A DNA stretch of 64,000 nucleotides from assembly GCF_023638055.1 (NCBI RefSeq), contig NZ_JAKRVY010000002.1, forward strand, positions 62,001 through 126,000, read 5' to 3'. The position numbers were made by a program, and so were the translations under genes. Every line of letters begins with the position of its first letter. The stretch's first letter is position 1. Below are positions 17,913-27,217 of this stretch, piece after piece. The notes under the pieces were generated by a model, which searched no databases, was not told where the DNA came from, and saw only the letters and a program-made list of their open reading frames with translations. Source of the DNA: Natranaeroarchaeum aerophilus. Lineage in GTDB: Archaea > Halobacteriota > Halobacteria > Halobacteriales > Natronoarchaeaceae.

Positions 17913-17991
17913 GTGTGGTGTGGTAGGTTGCAGTCGATCGTCGACTGCTGGTACAATCCACCGACCAAGCGGCTGGTCGGAAGATGATTGA

Positions 17992-18074
17992 CGTCGTGGC
18001 GGGGATTCGAACCCCGGAGGCTTTACGCCACATGGTTAGCAACCATGCGCCTTGGGCCGCTTGGCTACCACGAC
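17992..18074 (-). tRNA. tRNA-Ser (anticodon GCT)
   Basis: An 83-nt class II tRNA on the minus strand: acceptor GTCGTGG with CCACGAC and discriminator G, anticodon stem CATGG/CCATG around loop TTGCTAA, giving GCT, a long variable arm, and T arm GGTTCGAATCC. It reads AGC/AGU serine codons. A TATA-like TTTAAGTA on the same strand near 18155-18162 could drive it and the ribosomal operon. The interval 18075-18285 otherwise holds no gene. Confidence 0.95.
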
Positions 18075-18285
18075 TCGCGTGTGTTATCATCGCCCTGGCG
18101 GACTCGGGGCCGCTGCCCCTACATTGGATTGCAGCCGTACCTTCCCCGTTGCCGTACTTAAACGCAACGATAGACGGACAGTCGAGACTGGCTGAATCGT
18201 GCGTGTTCGGACGTGACACGGTCGGTACGTGTTCACACGGCCCGCCGTCGAGTTCCTGCCGTGCCATCCTACGGGGTCGGGGCTT

Positions 18286-19392
18286 TCACACCGCTGTGTC
18301 CGAAACGTCCTCACGGTCCTGCCGGACTGCCGAGGTGATCGTCTCGATACGGTTGTCGAGTGCGAGGGGGCCGCTCCCGCCGATCAGCAGGACCGAGGCC
18401 ATTCCGAACAGTGCGACGTGAGCGAGCACCGGATCGTCCGGCAGGGCAAAGAGCGTCAGTGCAAACATCGTGATTGCCGTGGCCGCGCTTGCCCGCGTGA
18501 AGAGGCCCAGAATCAGCGCGACACCCAGGGCCGTTTCGGTGAGCCCCGCACCGAGTACCCACAGTTCGGGGGCAACGGGGATGACGCCGGTGAGATCGTA
18601 GTGATCGACGACTTCCAGCGCGATGCCGGGCCGGAGGATCTTCTGGCTGACGCCGAGGTAAATGAATGTGACGCCGAGGCCGACCCGTGCAACGGTCGGG
18701 AAGAACCGCTCGTAGGGCTGGATCCACGTCTGTCCCTGCTGGACGAGATCGTGGACCACATCGAGTCGGCCGTACATCGTCCCCGGCGTTCCGGCGAGGC
18801 GCTGGAAGACGTGATCCGCACTCGGCTTGCCGCTCCCGACGAGCGCGAGCGTTGCAAGCCCGCCGACCATCTCCAGTTGCAAGAGCATGATCGGGTACAG
18901 CACTGCGCCGACGACGTAGACGACGAGCGTGACCAGCGCGACGACGCGCGTGGCGAAGCCAAAGAGCAACAGGAACCCGAGCGCGACCTGGAGGATCCGG
19001 AGCTCGATTTCGAGCGCAGGGGTGATGAAGTAGCCGCTAAAACCAGCACCGATCAACGGAATACCGAAGGAGATCCGCAGCAGCCACGGCACGTACTCGG
19101 TATACTCGACCATCGCGGCGCGGAACGCGCCGATATCCTGCTGTACTGGCTGGACGTAGAGATACGCGACGACGACCGCGAGAACGCCGATCGCTCCAGC
19201 GACGAGCGGCCCCACAACGAACGGATCGGACAGTGCGTCTCCGAGAAACTCGACGACAGTAACGTCTTGCTCCTGATCGACGACGTACTCCTCGTGGGCG
19301 TTCGCCGAGCCAGCGAGCGACAGCCACAGGGCAAGCGAGGCGACGATCGATGCCAGCAGTACCCACAGGCGTCGCGAAGCAAACGAGATCAT
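18286..19392 (-). CDS. DoxX-family integral membrane protein with two DoxX-like halves
   Basis: 368-residue membrane protein. It starts with a signal or anchor helix (RRLWVLLASIVASLALWLSL, then ANAHEEYVVDQ). Two DoxX-like four-helix regions follow: one around WLLRISFGIPLIGAGFSGYF and one around VARVGLGVTFIYLGVSQKIL, ending near ALTLFALPDD. DoxX proteins are linked to terminal oxidases or thiosulfate metabolism, but the role here is unknown. The ATG at 19392 (MISFASRR) is preferred over one six codons upstream because the signal helix follows directly. Confidence 0.75.
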   Translation of the reverse strand: MISFASRRLWVLLASIVASLALWLSLAGSANAHEEYVVDQEQDVTVVEFLGDALSDPFVVGPLVAGAIGVLAVVVAYLYVQPVQQDIGAFRAAMVEYTEYVPWLLRISFGIPLIGAGFSGYFITPALEIELRILQVALGFLLLFGFATRVVALVTLVVYVVGAVLYPIMLLQLEMVGGLATLALVGSGKPSADHVFQRLAGTPGTMYGRLDVVHDLVQQGQTWIQPYERFFPTVARVGLGVTFIYLGVSQKILRPGIALEVVDHYDLTGVIPVAPELWVLGAGLTETALGVALILGLFTRASAATAITMFALTLFALPDDPVLAHVALFGMASVLLIGGSGPLALDNRIETITSAVRQDREDVSDTAV

Positions 19393-19462
19393 ACAGTCTG
19401 TACTAGTCACCAGCCATCAAGTATCCCGTCGGTCGACCAGTGCAGCGAGAGCGGAGCCCGAT

Positions 19463-19873
19463 TCAGACGTCGAAGACAACGTAGGCGTACCACTCCCCCT
19501 CGCGCTCTTCGACGACCATCTCCGAGTACGTGACCGCTTTGACCTCCCGGGCGGTTACCGCGGACAGCGGAACACCTCGTGCGGATCCGTCGAGCGTCCA
19601 CTCGCCCGACTGTTCGGTGATGGTCGCCTCGTTGTCGACCGGCAGTACCGATCGGACATCGCGCTCGTAGATGAGTTCGTCGAGGTACTCGAACAGAAGC
19701 GCCTCGCGGCTCTCGGCAGCGACGGAGAGTGAGAACCGATCACCCTCCTCGGGCACCGACTCACACATCGCGGCGGCCAGTCCATCGGCGACAGCCGCCG
19801 CGACGGCGGCGAACGTCTCGCCCGACGCCTCGACCGCGATGTCGGCCGTGTGCTCACGCAGTTCGTAGCTCAC
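19463..19873 (-). CDS. Archease, RtcB RNA ligase cofactor
   Basis: 136-residue archease that promotes guanylylation and turnover of the tRNA/RNA ligase RtcB. Conserved metal-site region ELREHTADIAVEASGE at the start and VTAREVKAVTYSEM near the end. The GTG at 19873 (reading VSYELREH) is the family start; an ATG further upstream (19954) would add 27 unconserved residues. Divergent from the GNAT gene and sharing the short intergenic region with it. RtcB is not in this window. Confidence 0.88.
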   Translation of the reverse strand: MSYELREHTADIAVEASGETFAAVAAAVADGLAAAMCESVPEEGDRFSLSVAAESREALLFEYLDELIYERDVRSVLPVDNEATITEQSGEWTLDGSARGVPLSAVTAREVKAVTYSEMVVEEREGEWYAYVVFDV

Positions 19874-19974
19874 GAACGAACTGATGGCGGCGGCGACCGT
19901 GAATACCCCGGTTTCTCGCTGGGCGTGGCGGTCTGCCGGTGGAATTATATTCACGTCCCCGTTACGTAGCCACA

Positions 19975-20454
19975 GTGAGCGTCAACGTCGATTCGCGCGT
20001 CGTTGCCCCCGGCGACGACGAACTCATGGGTGATGCCTGGCGACTCAAAGAGCGGATCCATAGCGAAGAGGGTGTGCTCAAGCAGCGACGCGGCTTCTTC
20101 ACCGATGCCTACCGCCGCTCGACGGTCCACGTCTTCCTCGCCGGTGAGGAACTTGTCGGCTTCGCGACGGTCCGACGCGACGGCTACATCCTGTTTCTCG
20201 CCGTCTCCCCCGATTTCCGCGGCGAGGGCTTTGGCGAACGTCTCGTCGCCCGCGTCGCCGACGAACACGGATCGGTGACCTGCCACGCCCGCGCGACCAA
20301 CGAGGACGCCCTCAAGTTCTACGAGTCGCTCGGCTTCGAAATCAAACGCCGTATCGAGAACTACTACGAGGACGGCGGCGATGCCTACTATCTCAAACTC
20401 GGCGACGACGAGAGTATCACGAAACGGCTGAGTGAACTCGTCAGACGGCGATAA
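19975..20454 (+). CDS. GNAT-family N-acetyltransferase
   Basis: 159-residue acetyltransferase. Residues ~65-130 carry the acetyl-CoA site (FLAVSPDFRGEGFGERLVAR) and the typical NEDALKFYESLGFE motif. The GTG at 19975 is favoured because a TATA element (ATTATATT, 19944-19951) lies 28 bp upstream, fitting a leaderless GTG-initiated transcript; a longer frame from 19939 would start upstream of the TATA box. One base separates it from the rhomboid gene, so the two are likely co-transcribed. The substrate is unknown. Confidence 0.85.
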   Translation: MSVNVDSRVVAPGDDELMGDAWRLKERIHSEEGVLKQRRGFFTDAYRRSTVHVFLAGEELVGFATVRRDGYILFLAVSPDFRGEGFGERLVARVADEHGSVTCHARATNEDALKFYESLGFEIKRRIENYYEDGGDAYYLKLGDDESITKRLSELVRRR

Positions 20455-20455
20455 G

Positions 20456-22090
20456 ATGGCGCTACGCTCGTGGGCGCTTGGCGGATCGCTCGTCCTCGCT
20501 TTTGTCCTCGCGTTCGCCGCGGTCGTCTATCTCGACCGGCCGAACGGTCGGTGGGGACGTCAGGCCCGGTCACGTCTCCTGCTCGGCATTCCGTGGGGGA
20601 CGCTCGTCTCCGTTCTCTTTGTCCTCTCGGTCTATCTCTTCTTGCAGGATGGTCTCTCGAACTGGTCCGATCCGCTGGTTATTCCCTATCGCTCGTGGTC
20701 GTACTTCTATCCGACCGGCTGGCTGGCCTCCGGGTTTGCCCACGCCAGTCCGGGCCACATCATCGGGAACCTCACCAGCGCCATCGTTCTCGCATCCATC
20801 GCCGAGTACGCGTGGGGGCATTTCCCGGCCGACCGTGGCTCCCAGTCGTTCGCCTCCTGGCGGACGAATCCGTGGATCCGGGCGTTTGCCGTCTTCCCGG
20901 CGGTCGTCCTGCTGGTCGGCCTCGCCACGAGCCTGTTCGCGCTCGGCCCTGTCATCGGCTTTTCGGGCGTCGTCTTCGCCTTTGCTGGCTTTGCGATCGT
21001 TCACTACCCGATCGTGACGATCGTCGGGATCCTGGTCTCGCGAGTCGTCGCCACAGTCCTTCAGGGGTTGCTCGATCCGATCACCGTGGCGGCAACCTCC
21101 GCAAGTGCACCGTCCGCACCGTCGTGGGCCTCCATTGCGATCCAGGGCCACGCGCTTGGATTCCTGCTCGGGATCGTCCTCGGCCTGTTCGTCCTCTCCC
21201 GCCGAGATCGACGCCCGAACGCGGCCCGCCTGCTCGGGGCGACGCTGATCTTCGGCGTCGTACAGGGGCTACATCTGGTCTACTGGTTCCGCGGCGGCGG
21301 CGAGTACGTGCTCTTTCGGGGGCCTGGCGTCACGCTCGTCGTCATACTCGCTCTCTTCGTCACGCTCGCAGTGACGGCCTCCGAGCGGCGTTTTGTCCGC
21401 TCGACGACCCGCCGCGGTGTCGCCCTCACGCTCGTGATCCTCGCGGTCGCCGCGCTCGCCGGACCAGCAATTATCCCCAACCTCGCCGTCGTCGAGCACG
21501 CCGACCTGGGCGAGGACGCGGTGACTGTGGAGGACTACCAGATCACCTACGACGAGGAGGTCCGCAACGAGATGGTCTACGTCGGCGAGGTCGAACTGTT
21601 TGGGGAGAGTACGGCTGTGAACACCAGCGGTGTGATCGTCACCAGCGAAGACCGCGAGATCTGGATGACTCATACCTCGAAGCAGGGACTCGAGTTCAGG
21701 GGATCGACCGAGGTCAAAGTTGGCGGACCGGGCTGGAGCGAGACGGTTCCCGTCGAACGAACTGGCTGGACACCGACCGGCAACGAGAGCGTCTATCAGG
21801 TGTCGGTCGGCGAGGACGAGCGATCGGTGTTCGCCTCGGAGGAAAAGCGTGCATCCCCCCGGATCGACGGCCGGAGCGTCTCGGTCGTCCCCGAGGATGG
21901 CGAGTTCGTCCTCGCAGTCGCCGAAGGTGGTGACGAGCTCGATCGCACCCAGCTACCGGCCGAAAACGAGACAGTAGCTGCTGGGGGAGTGACCTTCGAG
22001 CGCGACCAGTCCGGAGACCGCACCGCCATCGTCGCCGAGCGTGGCGAGACGAGCATCGAGGTCGCCCGCGCCGAACGACGTGGCTTCTAG
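20456..22090 (+). CDS. Rhomboid-family intramembrane serine protease with large C-terminal domain
   Basis: 544-residue protein. The membrane part contains the rhomboid hallmarks: HASPGHIIGN in the second helix, GFSG with nucleophile S170, and QGHALG with general-base H232. Rhomboids cleave transmembrane substrates within the bilayer. After about three further helices, residues ~340-544 form an acidic extracytoplasmic region of no recognised family. It may be an accessory substrate-binding domain; the whole chain is about twice the minimal rhomboid length. Confidence 0.85.
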   Translation: MALRSWALGGSLVLAFVLAFAAVVYLDRPNGRWGRQARSRLLLGIPWGTLVSVLFVLSVYLFLQDGLSNWSDPLVIPYRSWSYFYPTGWLASGFAHASPGHIIGNLTSAIVLASIAEYAWGHFPADRGSQSFASWRTNPWIRAFAVFPAVVLLVGLATSLFALGPVIGFSGVVFAFAGFAIVHYPIVTIVGILVSRVVATVLQGLLDPITVAATSASAPSAPSWASIAIQGHALGFLLGIVLGLFVLSRRDRRPNAARLLGATLIFGVVQGLHLVYWFRGGGEYVLFRGPGVTLVVILALFVTLAVTASERRFVRSTTRRGVALTLVILAVAALAGPAIIPNLAVVEHADLGEDAVTVEDYQITYDEEVRNEMVYVGEVELFGESTAVNTSGVIVTSEDREIWMTHTSKQGLEFRGSTEVKVGGPGWSETVPVERTGWTPTGNESVYQVSVGEDERSVFASEEKRASPRIDGRSVSVVPEDGEFVLAVAEGGDELDRTQLPAENETVAAGGVTFERDQSGDRTAIVAERGETSIEVARAERRGF

Positions 22091-22707
22091 TCCCACTCGA
22101 TTCGGAACACTTCCGCGTCGACGACGTGTCGGTTCTCCCGATGAAATTCGAACTGTCGGTCGAGATCGAGTTCGGCGCGGAACGCTCGTGTCACCTCGCC
22201 GCCGTTGTCGGCCGCAAAGGCCTCGACGAACTCCTGACTGTCGGCGTTGTGAATCGAGTACGAGACCGCGGCCACCTCGCTCGCGGTCCGGAGAAATGCC
22301 CGATCGGCGTGTTCGTTACCGTCCTGTGCCCCGAAGGGCGGGTTCATCAGTACGACGGTATCCTCAATACGGAGCGGGGCACGCGTCGCGTCGGCGTGCA
22401 CCCAGCCGATATCAGTTCTCGTCCCGACACGACGTTCGTTCTGTCGGGCCGTAGCCAGCGCCCCCCGGTCGATGTCGACGCCGATCGCTCGCTTCGGACC
22501 GCGAAGCGCCGCGCCGAGTACGAGCATGCCTGTTCCCGTCCCCAGGTCCAGTATCGTGCGCCCGTCGATATCCCCCTGTAGATCCGCGACGTGAACCAGA
22601 TGGGCCGCCAGATCCGGCGGCGTCCGGTACTGTTCTAACTCCACGGATGGATCGTCGAAACCGCCGACAACGCCGAGCTGCTGGGCGAGTCGTCGTTTCG
22701 TGCTCAT
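22087..22707 (-). CDS. METTL5-like N6-adenine methyltransferase
   Basis: 206-residue class I methyltransferase. SAM motif LDLGTGTGMLVLGA and catalytic NPPFG typical of amino-group methylation. Size, N-terminus (STKRRLAQQLGVVGGF) and QYRTPPDLAAHLV match the METTL5 family, which in eukaryotes methylates an adenine of small-subunit rRNA. The ATG at 22707 is preferred; another ATG at 22758 would add a non-conserved Ser/Arg-rich tail. It converges on and overlaps the rhomboid gene by 4 bases. Confidence 0.85.
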   Translation of the reverse strand: MSTKRRLAQQLGVVGGFDDPSVELEQYRTPPDLAAHLVHVADLQGDIDGRTILDLGTGTGMLVLGAALRGPKRAIGVDIDRGALATARQNERRVGTRTDIGWVHADATRAPLRIEDTVVLMNPPFGAQDGNEHADRAFLRTASEVAAVSYSIHNADSQEFVEAFAADNGGEVTRAFRAELDLDRQFEFHRENRHVVDAEVFRIEWD

Positions 22708-22941
22708 CGAGTCTCTCCCCCGGGAGCGGTCAGTACGATCACTGTCGGCCGACACCATCGATCGGCGATCTGGGGTCCCGAGGACGGCTGATTCATACTA
22801 CCATGGGATACACAGTAAGAATACAAAAGCGTGATGGATGCTTGAAGGTAATAACTCGGTCGGATAGCGTCAGGCTGCCCGATCTATCGACCGAAACGAC
22901 CGCGGAAAATAGTTAAGTCGGTTCCTTCCATCGGTACCAGT

Positions 22942-23109
22942 ATGGACTGTCCACGCTGCTCTGCGACGCTGAAAACGTATACGCTGGAGGGACATCAGGC
23001 GGAGGTCTGCGAGTCGTGTGGCTACGCCGGGGTCGCGGTCGAGCACGGGAGCGAGCCCGAGGAGTTCGAGTCCTGGCAGGATGCACTGGCGCGATTCCGT
23101 GACGGGTAG
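22942..23109 (+). CDS. Small zinc-ribbon protein
   Basis: 55-residue protein beginning MDCPRCSATLKTY with a second pair CESCGYAG, forming a CX2C...CX2C zinc ribbon, followed by an acidic tail (EPEEFESWQDAL). A TATA-like AATAGTTAAG about 30 bp upstream supports expression. It converges on the histidine kinase gene 6 bp away. Role unknown; such ribbons usually bind nucleic acid or protein partners. Confidence 0.75.
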   Translation: MDCPRCSATLKTYTLEGHQAEVCESCGYAGVAVEHGSEPEEFESWQDALARFRDG

Positions 23110-23115
23110 CGACGT

Positions 23116-24978
23116 TCAGGTCCGGATCTCGAAGCGCGCCCCTGTCTCGCTTTCCTGTGCGTCGTGCACTGATACCTCCCAGCCGTGGGCGTCCGCCAGC
23201 GTCTCGACGATGTAGAGGCCAAACCCCGTGCCGTCCTCCGCTGTAGTGTATCCTTGCCCGAAGACGGCGTCTTTCTTCGCATCGGGGATCCCGGGGCCGT
23301 TGTCCTCGACGTAGAACCCCTCCTCGTCGGAGCCGACGATCACCCGGAGCTTGTTCGGGGACTGAGCTTCCGAAGCAGCGCTCGTCGAGCCATGCTCGAT
23401 CGCGTTCCGGAACAGGTTCTCTAACAGCTCCAGTAGCCGATCCCGGTCGGCATGGAGCTGGTCCGCACCCGAGGAGCGGGTGGTCGTCCAGGATTGTTGT
23501 TCCCGGACGGTCAGCGATGCACCGTCGGTCTCGACGTGTTGCCACGCCTCGCGGGCGAGTTCGGGGAGCGATAGCAGCTCGGTCTCGCTGACGACCTGCC
23601 CGTTTTTGGCGAGCGTCAGCAGCTCTTCGATCAACGACTCCATCCGATCCAGCGCCCAGTCGATCTCCTCGACGACCTCCTCGTCCGTCTCCAGCAGGCC
23701 GAGATACCCCTGGGCGACCGACAGCGGGTTCCGGAGGTCGTGACTGACGATCTGGGCGAACTCCTCTAGGTGCTCGTTTTGCAGGGCGAGTGCCTGCTCG
23801 CGTTCCGCCCGATCCAGCGCGACCTTGAGATTTGCCGCGAGGACGTCCGCAAGCTCGACAGTGAATTCGTCAATCGGCTCGTCGGCGACGAGTCCGAGGA
23901 CGCCGTGATCGCCGAGCGGGAGCGCCACGGCGTCGATCTCGGACGCTGACAGTGGGTGGTCAGGTCGCCAACGCCGCCCATCCGTGTCGAGCAGCATCGC
24001 CCGGCTATCCTCGTAGCTGGTCTCGAACAGCGACAGATAGCTGTCGTCGAGAGCGACCGACGTCTCGCTGGCAACTGGTGTGAGCCCATCGTGATCGGCC
24101 AACAGCACCTGCACCGGCGGCAGATCCGGCACGCCATCGGAGATGTCGACTGCGATCGCACAGATATCGTCGCTCGTCCGCGCCGCGACGAGCTCGCGAC
24201 TCGCGGCGTGCAGGGCGTTCATCTTTGCCTCTCGCCGTTTTTGCTCGGTAACGTCACGGGCACTGCCGACGATACCGACGATCTCCCCATCCTCGTACCG
24301 CGGCGCTTTCGTCGTCGACACCCAGCGTGGTTCGCCGTCGTCGACGTATTGCTCGATATCGTTCACGATCGGCTCGCCGGTCTGCATGATCTCTCGTTCC
24401 TCTGCGTGGAGCTCCGGTGCGCTCTCGCCCACCAGTTCGTAATCGGTCAACCCCCGTAGTTGGTCCCGGGGAAGGTCGTACTCCGCCGCAGTCGACCGAC
24501 TGACGATCTCGTGCTGGTGCTGGTCGTTTTTGACGTACAGCTGATGCGGGTAGTTCTCAAGCAGCGCATCGAGTACCGCCGCTTTCGACGGCGTCGATCT
24601 CCCGACGTTTGCAGCACGTTCGAGTCGTCCGACCATCGCGTCCGGGAACGCGCCGTCGCCAGTCTCCGGAACACTGATGACGTCGCTCGCACCCATCGAC
24701 TTCGCGTCGACGACGAACGTCTCGTCGAAGCCGATCACGAACGCGACGATCGGCACGTCGAACTGGGAAAGCGCCAGTTCGAGCATCGCCCTGCCATCCG
24801 TCGTCTCGCTTTCGGCCACCACGACGCAGTCCGGGTCCTGATCGGCGGTCCGGTCCGGCTCGAGCCCGCTGATGACGCTCGTCCTGATTGGTCGGTCGGC
24901 GTCGTCCAGCGCCGCCCGTAGCTGTCCGAGTTCGTCTGCTGGATCGACGAGCAGTAGCTCCAGCGGAGGCCCAGGCAT
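23116..24978 (-). CDS. PAS/GAF sensor histidine kinase
   Basis: 620-residue cytoplasmic kinase with no transmembrane segment. Residues ~1-120 resemble a degenerate receiver-like domain. Residues ~135-250 are a PAS domain with PAC end (GIVGSARDVTEQKRRE), ~255-395 a GAF-like domain, ~402-470 HisKA with H413 (QIVSHDLRNPLS), and ~505-620 HATPase (NAIEHG, VEDNGPGIPD, GTGFGLYIV). The stimulus and partner response regulator are not in the window, as is common for orphan haloarchaeal kinases. A 14-bp palindrome (24985-24998) lies just before the start. Confidence 0.9.
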   Translation of the reverse strand: MPGPPLELLLVDPADELGQLRAALDDADRPIRTSVISGLEPDRTADQDPDCVVVAESETTDGRAMLELALSQFDVPIVAFVIGFDETFVVDAKSMGASDVISVPETGDGAFPDAMVGRLERAANVGRSTPSKAAVLDALLENYPHQLYVKNDQHQHEIVSRSTAAEYDLPRDQLRGLTDYELVGESAPELHAEEREIMQTGEPIVNDIEQYVDDGEPRWVSTTKAPRYEDGEIVGIVGSARDVTEQKRREAKMNALHAASRELVAARTSDDICAIAVDISDGVPDLPPVQVLLADHDGLTPVASETSVALDDSYLSLFETSYEDSRAMLLDTDGRRWRPDHPLSASEIDAVALPLGDHGVLGLVADEPIDEFTVELADVLAANLKVALDRAEREQALALQNEHLEEFAQIVSHDLRNPLSVAQGYLGLLETDEEVVEEIDWALDRMESLIEELLTLAKNGQVVSETELLSLPELAREAWQHVETDGASLTVREQQSWTTTRSSGADQLHADRDRLLELLENLFRNAIEHGSTSAASEAQSPNKLRVIVGSDEEGFYVEDNGPGIPDAKKDAVFGQGYTTAEDGTGFGLYIVETLADAHGWEVSVHDAQESETGARFEIRT

Positions 24979-25071
24979 TGTATTCGTGTTAAAACACGTT
25001 GTACGGACCCCTACAAAAACCTTCCCGCAGTCGCTATCGGCACGTCGTCGAAAAAATATCGCGGGGTAGCG

Positions 25072-26094
25072 TTACTCGTCTGCGGTCGCGGCTTCTTCTT
25101 CCTCGGCTGCGGGCGCTTCCTCGTCCGAGCGGGCGGCAACGAGGCCACCGCGTGCAACGCTGTACAGCGGCTCGTTGGCGTGACTGACACCGCTGATCGA
25201 GAACGGGATGTTCGCGTCCTGCAGGTGGTCGCGGAACAGATCTTCGAACCCATCGGGGCTGGATGTGCCGCCGGTGACGACGACCGGGACGTCCAGACCT
25301 TCCTCGACGTCTTCCTCGTCGACCTCCTTGACGATCAGGTCGATGACGTAATCGAGCAGGTTCTCGTAATAGATGCTGAGTGCGCCCTCGACGCCACCGA
25401 CATCGGTCGTGAAGTCCAGCTCGAAGTCGTCTTCCTTGATCGAGGTGACCTTGTCGACCGGCGTCCCCGTCGCCTGTGCGGCCTGTTCGTCGACCCAGTC
25501 GCCACCGCGGGCGACCGAGAACTTCATGACCGGCACCGCGTAGTAGGCCAGACAGACGTTGGTCATCCCGGCACCGAAGCTGATACCGAGCCCGGTGAAG
25601 TCGTTGTCAGCGAGCTCGCTGTAGATGACCGCCATCCCCTCGTTGATGGGCTCGGCGTCGTAGCCCATGTCGTTGATGAAGGATTCGAGGGTCTTCTGGT
25701 GATACAGCGTCGACAGATCCGAGTCGATCGGATCCGCGGGCGAGGAGAAATACAGCTTCTCGCCCGGATGATTCGGCTCGCCGACGACCTGCTCGATGAT
25801 GAGCTTCATCATCGGGATTGCCGATTTCTCGTCGGAAGAGAGGATGCCGTGTTGCATCGGACGGCGCGTCTCACGGTTGAAGATATTCGCGAAATTGAGC
25901 GCGTCGTCACCGACGACGTAGACCTTGTCGTCCTTGCGGATGTGGAGGACTTCGCTTCGCGAGAGCATCTGCTCGGCCATATCCGAGTAGTCGATCTCGA
26001 CGAAGGAGTTGCGCTGTTGCACGAAGACGGTGTCGTTACCATCCTGCTGTGCCGACAGGATGTTCATTGTGCCGACGTCTAGGCCTTTCGCCAT
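25072..26094 (-). CDS. Salactin, haloarchaeal actin-fold ATPase
   Basis: 340-residue actin/Hsp70-superfamily protein. Phosphate-1 motif [10 protein letters not shown] at the N-terminus, phosphate-2 motif [11 protein letters not shown] at mid-chain, and adenosine motif [14 protein letters not shown]. The C-terminus is an acidic Glu/Ala tail. It resembles the Halobacterium actin homologue called salactin, which forms dynamically unstable filaments growing from the cell poles. The ATG at 26094 is supported by a TATA-like TTTTATTG ~28 bp upstream. An 8-bp perfect inverted repeat (26136-26166) sits just before that promoter. Confidence 0.8.
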   Translation of the reverse strand: MAKGLDVGTMNILSAQQDGNDTVFVQQRNSFVEIDYSDMAEQMLSRSEVLHIRKDDKVYVVGDDALNFANIFNRETRRPMQHGILSSDEKSAIPMMKLIIEQVVGEPNHPGEKLYFSSPADPIDSDLSTLYHQKTLESFINDMGYDAEPINEGMAVIYSELADNDFTGLGISFGAGMTNVCLAYYAVPVMKFSVARGGDWVDEQAAQATGTPVDKVTSIKEDDFELDFTTDVGGVEGALSIYYENLLDYVIDLIVKEVDEEDVEEGLDVPVVVTGGTSSPDGFEDLFRDHLQDANIPFSISGVSHANEPLYSVARGGLVAARSDEEAPAAEEEEAATADE

Positions 26095-26135
26095 ATACGA
26101 TACAACTTTGCCCCCATACAATAAAACTATGTGAA

Positions 26136-26166
26136 ATATTTACAGAACTTCCGGGCAAGTAAATAT
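26136..26166. promoter_or_regulatory. Inverted repeat upstream of the salactin promoter
   Basis: ATATTTAC-N15-GTAAATAT, perfect 8-bp arms. It lies immediately upstream of the TATA region (26116-26128) of the salactin gene and downstream of the DUF7139-like gene. It could be an activator or repressor site or a transcript hairpin of the upstream gene. Confidence 0.45.
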
Positions 26167-26188
26167 AACAGAAGCGATGGAATGTCGA

Positions 26189-27106
26189 TCAGTTCCGACC
26201 GACGAGTGCCCGAAGCCGATCGAGCAGCCCCAGCTCCGCGAGGACGCCCTCGTTGCTCTCCGCTGCCTGCTCTTCTTTCCGTTGCTGACGCAACTCGTTG
26301 AGCTTCGTGGTCTGGTCGTCGACCGTCGACGAGGAGGTCGCAGTCTTCGTATCACCCCCCTTGAGCGCCTTCAGACCGCTGACCTGTGCGTCGACACCAC
26401 CGCTCTCTCGGGTGGTTTCGGCCTCGACGTCGACGTTTGCCGCCTCAAACGAGTCCTCGGTGCTGAACGAGAGCCGTTTGGACTCGTGTTTCTCGACGCC
26501 ACCCCACGACATCTCGACACCGTCCATGGCCGCTTCGATGTCCTGTTCGATCTCTGCATCGCTGATCGATTCTTCCTCTTGCTCCTCTTCGATCCCCTCG
26601 ATCTCGGATGGGTGTGGTTTTGCCCGCTCCAGCTGGTGGGCCACCAGGGCGGCCCCGGTTGCAGCCGCAACTACTGCCAGTCCGACGCCGTACGTGCCGA
26701 GAATTGCGAGCATCGTCGATGCGCCGAACTCGGCCCACTGGCTGGGGTAGTACCACGAGAACGCAGCCGAGGCAACGACGGTGACCAGCACACCGCCTGC
26801 CGAGGCGATAACTGCCTTCTGTTTGACCGGCAACAGGACGTCGATGCCGAGCAATAAGACCGGTAAGGAGAGCAACGCGGCGACAAAGGCGACGTTCGCA
26901 AAGAGGAAGTACGAGCCCTCACGATACCCGAAGGCTGCAACACCCGTCACGAAGGTGATCGCCGCGATCACGGCGAGGGCGACGCCGATGAAGAACAGCC
27001 CGAAGCCGAGGTAAACGTCAGTCTGCGTGTCCGGTTCGCCGATGTACTGCTCGTATAGCTCGAACAGCCTGTTGTCGGGCAGGCCGTCGGAGTCGTCCTG
27101 GCTCAT
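26189..27106 (-). CDS. Haloarchaeal membrane protein with coiled-coil tail (DUF7139-like)
   Basis: 305-residue protein. Four to five transmembrane helices lie in residues ~33-160. A cytoplasmic acidic tail from ~165 to the end includes EEEQEEESISDAEIEQDIEA and a Lys/Glu/Gln-rich segment near the C-terminus. Only a haloarchaea-specific domain of unknown function is suspected. It is encoded directly upstream of salactin in the same direction, 94 bp away, so a functional link such as membrane anchoring of the filament is possible but unproven. Confidence 0.65.
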   Translation of the reverse strand: MSQDDSDGLPDNRLFELYEQYIGEPDTQTDVYLGFGLFFIGVALAVIAAITFVTGVAAFGYREGSYFLFANVAFVAALLSLPVLLLGIDVLLPVKQKAVIASAGGVLVTVVASAAFSWYYPSQWAEFGASTMLAILGTYGVGLAVVAAATGAALVAHQLERAKPHPSEIEGIEEEQEEESISDAEIEQDIEAAMDGVEMSWGGVEKHESKRLSFSTEDSFEAANVDVEAETTRESGGVDAQVSGLKALKGGDTKTATSSSTVDDQTTKLNELRQQRKEEQAAESNEGVLAELGLLDRLRALVGRN

Positions 27107-27217
27107 TGGCGACGTTTTCTTACCGCATACTCATGACTGTTCCCCTAATTATTTCATATCTGACCAGTGTGGAGAGAGGAGAGCTGCCTTTCTTCGGGTG
27201 TGACCTGGGCTCGGGTA

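Noticed and set aside
24985-24998. CGTGTT-AA-AACACG palindrome just before the histidine kinase gene
   Set aside because: The AT-rich centre may be part of the promoter itself, and a 6-bp-arm palindrome is not rare; noted in the kinase entry only.
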